A stretch of 64,000 nt of DNA from Nautilus pompilius (lineage: Eukaryota > Mollusca > Cephalopoda > Nautilida > Nautilidae): assembly GCA_018389105.1 (NCBI GenBank), contig JACATO010000632.1, forward strand, positions 558,001 to 622,000, given 5' to 3'. The notes under the pieces were generated by a model. The model was not told where the DNA came from. It saw only the letters and a program-made list of their open reading frames with translations, and made no database searches. Below, in pieces: positions 63,167 through 64,000 of this stretch; the first letter of the stretch is position 1; each line of letters begins with the position of its first letter. The position numbers and the translations under genes were made by a program.

Positions 63167-63337
63167 TCATAGATGCTTCAAATCATTTTCCATGCCATAC
63201 ACTTTAGCTTTCAAATTTTTCAGTTCTCCCATAATTTTCTTTGACCGTCCTGCTGTCATGCGAACATTGCGCAGAATTCGTAAGTCCAAATCATCTGGGC
63301 GTTCCTCATCAAGTTCTTCTGCCATACCAAGTGTTAC
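63167..63337 (-). CDS. Terminal coding exon of an unrecognised gene
   Basis: On the - strand an acceptor (CTTTATTTATTAG) ends at 63338 and is followed by an open frame of 56 codons to TGA. The peptide includes MAEELDEERPDDLDLRILRN, then VRMTAGRSKKIMGELKNLK and AKVYGMENDLKHL. It is strongly charged, has clear heptad-like spacing and ends in a helix-forming tail, so a coiled-coil C-terminus is likely. Codon choice and composition look like a real exon and not chance. I do not recognise the family. The preceding exon must lie beyond 64000. The acceptor lacks a long pyrimidine tract, so the start could differ slightly. Confidence 0.7.
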   Translation of the reverse strand, partial: VTLGMAEELDEERPDDLDLRILRNVRMTAGRSKKIMGELKNLKAKVYGMENDLKHL

Positions 63338-64000
63338 CTAATAAATAAAGTATCACTTAAAGATCAGAGAACATCTTAGTAATACAGAAGTCATTCTCTA
63401 TGAATACCAGTCCATATACACATGCAAAACAAAAAAGTCAACAAAAGCTTTACCTATAGATTACATCAGTAAATCAGAAACTGATTCAACTGGCAGCAGC
63501 TTATAGAAGCTACAATGATTAAGATAGTAGTAGTAATTAATGTTTTCGGTCTTTCTTATGGAACTCATCATCTGTTGCTGATCAAATTTACTAAAAACTA
63601 CTGTTACATATTTTAATTTAAATTACCTTATCAAATTCATTCTGATTTTTAATCATGTATATTTATGTCAGAATATTTTGCACTAATAAAAATAAGCAAG
63701 CAAGAACCCAGTTTACACTGTATTTTCAAATTTATTACCTAACATAATATTTTTGAGAGAGAGAGAGCATGTAAATATGAAAACTATTTAAATATTTTCT
63801 TTTATACATCACTCTTTATTTGTTGCCTTTTAAAGTAAATTATATATATATATAATCTACCTAAACTATTCCATGTTGAATGATACAACTGTTAACATTG
63901 TGCAAGAAGAGTTTCAATTAAACATCCCTAGTATTTCCCAGTAATTGACTTAGGATAATCATTCTTTTTTGTGTTAAAAAGAAAACCACATATCAAATAA
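63338..64000 (-). other. Intron of the - strand gene (partial)
   Basis: AT-rich, with (GA)n near 63755-63767 and (TA)n near 63840-63854. No further exon of the - strand gene could be seen before the window ends. Confidence 0.5.

Overview
This is a stretch of AT-rich animal nuclear DNA. It has large introns with GT/AG borders, scattered microsatellites and many decayed DNA transposons. Nothing in it looks bacterial or viral. The one clearly recognisable gene is the 3' half of an IQSEC/BRAG-family gene (an Arf guanine-nucleotide exchange factor, called schizo in flies). The protein, long introns and transposon mix (mariner, Tc1, BED-finger hAT, TTF-finger hAT, Tigger-like MITEs) fit an invertebrate, most likely a mollusc and possibly a cephalopod. 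That placement is inference, not proof.

Layout. (1) 1-31.9 kb, + strand: eight consecutive IQSEC coding exons encode the C-terminal 366 residues. They cover the end of the Sec7 domain, the PH domain, a helical linker, a Ser-rich tail and a C-terminus ending T-E-V, a class I PDZ ligand. Splice phases agree at every junction. Introns range from 0.5 to 11.6 kb. They hold a Tigger-like MITE, a broken hAT transposase gene, a small MITE and two Tc1-like elements. A roughly 1.1 kb 3' UTR ends at an AATAAA near 31.85 kb. Several alternative splice options change the tail, and one would replace the PDZ ligand. (2) 31.9-61.1 kb: an intergenic transposon graveyard. It contains a BED-finger hAT relic with one terminal inverted repeat (35.7-37.3 kb), a 0.4 kb direct-repeat pair resembling the ends of a non-autonomous retroelement (38.1-40.0 kb), a very decayed mariner (about 42 kb), a minisatellite carrying CACCTG boxes (44.6 kb), a dispersed repeat shared with IQSEC intron 1 (52.3 kb), a CT-rich minisatellite (53.2-53.6 kb), a CpG-dense patch (55.1-55.4 kb), two Tc1-like relics (56.2-57.3 kb) and a 1.27 kb mariner with both ends and a TA duplication (58.76-60.03 kb). 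(3) 61.1-64 kb, - strand: the last exon (56 residues) and probable long 3' UTR of a second gene that I do not recognise. It converges on IQSEC.

I found no convincing new biological system. The points most worth a second look are the alternative IQSEC C-termini, the unidentified conserved-looking terminal exon at 63.2 kb, the 38-40 kb repeat pair and the CpG-dense patch at 55 kb.
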